From contig JACSVZ010000007.1 in assembly GCA_014706295.1 (NCBI GenBank), forward strand, positions 1,652,543 to 1,716,542: DNA of 64,000 nt, read 5' to 3'. Below, in pieces: positions 59,751 to 64,000 of the stretch; position 1 is the first letter of the stretch, and each line of letters starts with the position of its first letter. A program made the translations under genes and the position numbers. The stretch comes from Lycocorax pyrrhopterus obiensis (taxonomy: Eukaryota; Chordata; Aves; Passeriformes; Paradisaeidae). The notes below the pieces were generated by a model. That model did no database searches. It worked only from the letters and a program-made list of their open reading frames with translations, and was not told the origin of the DNA.

Positions 59751-62700
59751 AATTTCAGTATTTGCCTGCCCTCAGAGTTGTTTAACATCTCTCCACCCGG
59801 TGGTTTCGCACTCGACAGGAATCAATACCTTGTTCCCTGGAACTGGTTCTTCAGCAGGCAGTGGTTGGTCCTCACCACCTACCTGGAGAAGTGTGAGGTG
59901 TCTGACAGTGTTTACCCTGCCAGTCACAAAACATTTGTTTGAAAAGCACAAAAATTTTCTGCTCTTACAGTATTTTTACCCTGGTGCTGGGTGGAAATCC
60001 CCAGAAAGGCCGTCACTGACCAAAGCCACTTGTGGTGAAAGTCCCTGTTTGTAAAAGCGTTTGAAAAGTGGAGAGATGATCTCTGGCTGTCTGGTTCAGC
60101 AGCAGAGAGACAACAGGCACTGTGTGTGTTTGTGTGTGCTACCACCCTGCAATTACAGCTCCTGTAATTGCTGTAGCTGCTGCAGAGATGCCCACGTTGA
60201 GTTCTTGGCTGCTGCTCTTGAGTTTCCATCTGCTCGGATAAAAAAGAAGGTGCAAGGAGATGAGAGCCTGGTGACTCGGCTGCCTGGAATCTCGGGGCTG
60301 GTGCAGCCAGGAATCTCCAGTGCCTGTGGGCAGCCTGGCTCGTGCGTTCTTTGCTGTTTGCTCTTCACCATGAGCAGCAAACCAGCATTAAAATGGAAAG
60401 GAAAATAATCCAGGGAGACCTAAACCAAAGCTGTTAAAGCATTATAGAAGCACAGGGATGAGTAAGGCCAAGTCTTCTGGCTTCTTTTTCCACCTTTTAG
60501 ACAGGGCCTATGGAAATAGTAGAGGACTGACTGAGAGCCTGCATCTCTCTGCTTGACTCTTGCAGGTTTGCTGTCTTTGCTGTCCCCGTCTTTCCTAGAC
60601 ACAGATCCTTAAGGACAGTCTCCTGGTACCAGCAGAGTGCTCTTGTAACTGATACAACTAAAAATCAGTAATTCTGGGGGTGAAAAGTTCTGGGCACGTT
60701 GCAAAGCGTGCTGATGGTAACAAGCCAACAAGTTTCTCCTTTCTCAGTAATTGCTGTTTCCAATTGAAGTTAATATTGTTTCCTATTGGAGTAAATTGCA
60801 GCCCTTCCCTTGCAGAGCTTGCCTGTTTCCTGAGGAAGGAGTGAGCTGGTGCTTTGACAAAGGCCACACTAAATAAATACAATGCTGGGCCTTTGCTGTG
60901 CAGCAGCCAGGGCTGGCAGGTTGTTGAGGGTTTTGCTGTTATTGTTCCTGACATCTTTGTAACACATTGCTGAGAGCGAGGCTGCACTGTGGAGTAAATA
61001 ATTCTGGGTATAATTTATGATAATGGCAACAATCCTTCTCTCTCTGTGACCTCGTGGAGATCAGACCTAAGCTTTCCCTGGGGTAATCCTAGGTCAGTGT
61101 GTCTCTGCTTGGTTTCCTTTTTCGAGGCAGTTTGCACTTCCCCATCCCGTCCCTGTGCTGCCCTGACCTCGTGGTCGCTTACAGAGCTCAACTGCACCAT
61201 TTTAACCACGAGGTCTTTACAGCAGCTGCTGAACTGAGTGTTTTAAAAAGCACCTCTGCTCTGCAAGACAAATCCTATTCAAATGAGCTGCATGTCTGAG
61301 CTGATTCAGACCTGGTTTTAGGTTCTTCTGGGGTTGAAGCACCTGGTGTTGATCCCATGGGTGCTGGTCTAACGTGTTTGCTGAGAGAGGAGGGACCAGG
61401 CTGTGCTTTGCTGGTGATGCTGCTGGAAGGGGCACTTCCAGCCTGGAGTCAAATGAGTTCCACTGGAGAGTTTGTACCTGCAGGTCTCTCTTCCCTGGAA
61501 AGATTGGAAAGTCTGTCATAATGGCTGGAGAATAGAAGGGGGATGCAGAAGCTGGAGGGTTTTATTCCTAGGCTTGCTGGAAAACTCTCTGCTGCTGGAA
61601 GGAATTTGGTTAAGGATTCCTGACCCCTTTGGCTTCGTTCAGAAATGGAAAAGATCCTTCCAGAGAAGCAGGAGGCTCTTCTGAGACAGGTGCTGCAGAA
61701 CTGGGGACCTTCAGTGGGAAAGGATGAGCTGTCTGGGATGCAGTTCCAGAAGGTGGTCTGAGAGGAATAGTTGAGAGGAATGGGAGCACGTTAGCATGAA
61801 ATCATAGCAGGGCTAACATAACCTGCTCAGAACTTAGCTGCTTGTCATTATCCTGCTCCCAGCAGCCAGACTGGGTGAGTAAGAGTTCCCTCTGTCCGCT
61901 CTGCGCCGTGCCAGGTAGCCAGTGCTCAGTTCCCTGTTGGGGCTGCCAAAATTCTTCAGGAAGGATCTCTCTGAAGAGTTGGTGCAGTGGAACATCACAG
62001 AAACATATGTGCCTTAAGTGACTTTCCATCTGGGCATCCCATTCTTCCTTGTACAAGAAGTTACAATAGTTTAATTAACACACTTTGGGGCCACTTGTGG
62101 TCTGCTGAACTGTCTGTGCTGAGACACTCAAGATTCCTAAAGACAAGTGGCCAAACTGGCTTAGTCTGAGAGCACAGTTTGCCCCAGTGCAGTGACAAAG
62201 TTTTGGCTCTGTACAGCTTCACTCACAGTCAGGGCTCAGAGGTACCTACTGCAAAGAAAATAAAATGAAAACCAGTTTATTTCTCAAAAAAAAAAGTTGT
62301 TTCTTCAGGGTTTTTTTTGAGGTGGAAACCCTGGGAAGAAAGGTGTGTCCCATGTCTCATATATGTTTTTTCGATTACTCTTTTTTTTGGTGTTTGGAAT
62401 GCAGAGCACTGGGTGCTGGGAGAAGAGTTTGTTCAAGCAACAGGTACTGAAGTGTAGAGCAGGTGAAGATTTTAGAACGCTGATATTTTCCTCAACAACC
62501 TGAAGAAGAATAATTGTGCAGTGTGAATTGAGTGCAATGGTGTTAGAATGGATTCATGTTTAGCTTTGTCATTTTTATTGCATCAATCATTGATACTCCT
62601 GTGGTTTTAGATCTGCTTTTTGGCAGCAGCATTTTAATGGGGCTGGAAAGAAAAAAAAAATCATTACAATTTGGCATTAGAAACAAAAATCAGTGTTTTT

Positions 62701-64000
62701 TCATGCTGATCATTAGCTGGGTGGGCAGCTGGAGCTTGAAATTCCTCGGTGTTCCTGTAGGAACCACAGTGCTGCACCCTCGGCTGTGGTCAGCATGAAC
62801 CAGGTTGGGCCTGTTGCAGGAACAGGTTTTATCTGAGCATAAGAAAACTTCATTCTCTTACCCCTATTAGAATGTTTATCTCATCTGTTAATATGAGACT
62901 ATTTGAGTGTGGCTTTTTAAGGAGAGAGAGATGGGGTAACAGATAACTTGATACGGAGACTTGAGTGACAATTGGGTTTTTTCATCTGCCTGTGCTGCAG
63001 GTGTCGGGGTGTAAACAAACATTGCTGCTGCCTAACTCAGCCATTTGCCATCTGGGCATAAAATCTGCAACTCTGTAGTTCACAGTCCATGAGAAGTAGA
63101 TACAAAGCTTTGGTAATTTGACAGGTTGCTTTGTAGGAGGGTATTGGTTATACCTCTGGCCTCCTGTTAGTGCTGGTATTTGGCCACAGCGTCCTGAGGC
63201 TGTCAAGGTAAGAGCTTTTTTTCCATGTCTCCTGTCAGCATTGCTCTTGGTTAGGCCATGCTGTGACCTGCTGAAAGATCTCCTGCATCCATGTATTGAG
63301 GTATTTTAATCATTTTAATTGCTCTCATTTGAAATTCAGTAGAAGTTCCTACGCTGTAGCAGGCAAAGCAAGAGGCTGCTCAGCAGCACTGCTGGCACTG
63401 AAAGGAGACTTAATAGTTGGAATTTGTGGCATCTGCTGAGAAGCTCCAAGCGTTGAAATGTAGTGCATGCGTGCTCTAAATTTAGGATATTTGAAAACTG
63501 GAAGAATTTGAGCTTGGCCAATTAAATCCACCCACCAGAATCCCAGAGTGAAGCTGTTGTGTCTGCCATTCCCAGTGCTATTTAGGTTCAGTGATGCCCA
63601 TTGATGGGTCCATAAAAACCCCAGGGACAGAGCCATAGAAAGAGTTTGAAATTGGGAGATTTCACAGTCTTAAACACACAATGGAAAATGAGATGATTTC
63701 TAGTCTGGCATAGAAGGACTTCATTGCAACAGTTGTTTTCTTTAAATTCAGGAGACTTTTGCTTGCATTTCTCATATCTGTACCCTTATGTGGCACTATT
63801 TATTCAGTTATTTAAGGCAAAATGCAAACATGGAACTCTTCATGCTTTCCAGTAAAAAGCAGAAACAAATTCATTCACCACTGGAACTTTCTCTTCGTTC
63901 TGCACAGCAGCTCTTTGGTGTTTCAGGACAAGAACTGAGGAGCAGAACAGAAGCTCCTTGAAGATTTAGGTGAAATGTGTTCATTGAGCAGTTTGCCATT

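Larger units (their letters stand above)
51938..64000 (+). other. ABTB2: ABTB2 downstream intron (at least 12 kb), nothing coding recognised
   Basis: It starts with donor 'gtaggt' and runs past the window end. I looked for a phase-2 exon continuing the conserved ABTB2 block (LLPPLMEW) and did not find one. It contains simple repeats (54155-54178, 54768-54792, 57045-57070), one CR1 tail (59680-59750) and scattered poly-A/T runs. The longest frame, 202 codons on the minus strand (58654-59262), shows no family resemblance. Segments around 58660-58910 look non-repetitive and could be conserved. Confidence 0.7.

Noticed and set aside
1..64000. CRISPR arrays, prophage, operons, insertion sequences
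   Set aside because: The window is vertebrate intronic DNA. The only regular array (41.96-42.74 kb) has no unique spacers and is a minisatellite.

Overview
This is nuclear genomic DNA from a vertebrate, most likely a bird. The reasons are: several 5'-truncated CR1 LINE 3' tails ending in the ATTCTRTG-type terminus typical of avian CR1; worn MIR-like relics; no Alu- or L1-like sequence that I could see; AT-leaning non-coding DNA with a few CpG-rich patches; and vertebrate splice signals. There is no prokaryotic gene organisation, and nearly all long open frames are chance or repeat-derived.

The only protein-coding sequence I can support is two consecutive internal exons on the + strand (48985-49131 and 51727-51937). 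They share a compatible phase-1 splice junction and together encode about 119 residues. The conceptual product matches, from memory, the N-terminal half of ABTB2 (ankyrin repeat and BTB/POZ domain-containing 2, BPOZ-2), upstream of its ankyrin repeats. The paralogue ABTB3/BTBD11 fits clearly less well. The remaining sequence is best read as intron: about 49 kb upstream (probably the large intron 1), 2.6 kb between the exons, and at least 12 kb downstream before the next exon.

Layout. 1-13.8 kb is intron with CR1 pieces at 1.76 and 2.85 kb. 13.8-15.1 kb is AT-rich and could be conserved non-coding sequence. 20.33-20.67 kb is a CpG-rich patch with four GATAA words. 24.10-24.28 kb holds five TAATTA homeodomain-type words. 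31.4, 34.5 and 41.3 kb hold MIR-like relics. 35.9-36.26 kb is a long CR1 3' end. 39.58-39.93 and 44.02-44.45 kb are GC/CpG-enriched. 41.96-42.74 kb is a minisatellite of about 13 units (62-63 bp basic unit, 14-bp internal length steps). 45.32-45.74 kb is an antisense CR1. 49-52 kb carries the two exons, and 52-64 kb is the downstream intron.

I found no new gene system. The most distinctive feature is the minisatellite with its dimeric higher-order pattern. The intronic regulatory candidates are hypotheses based on motif content alone.
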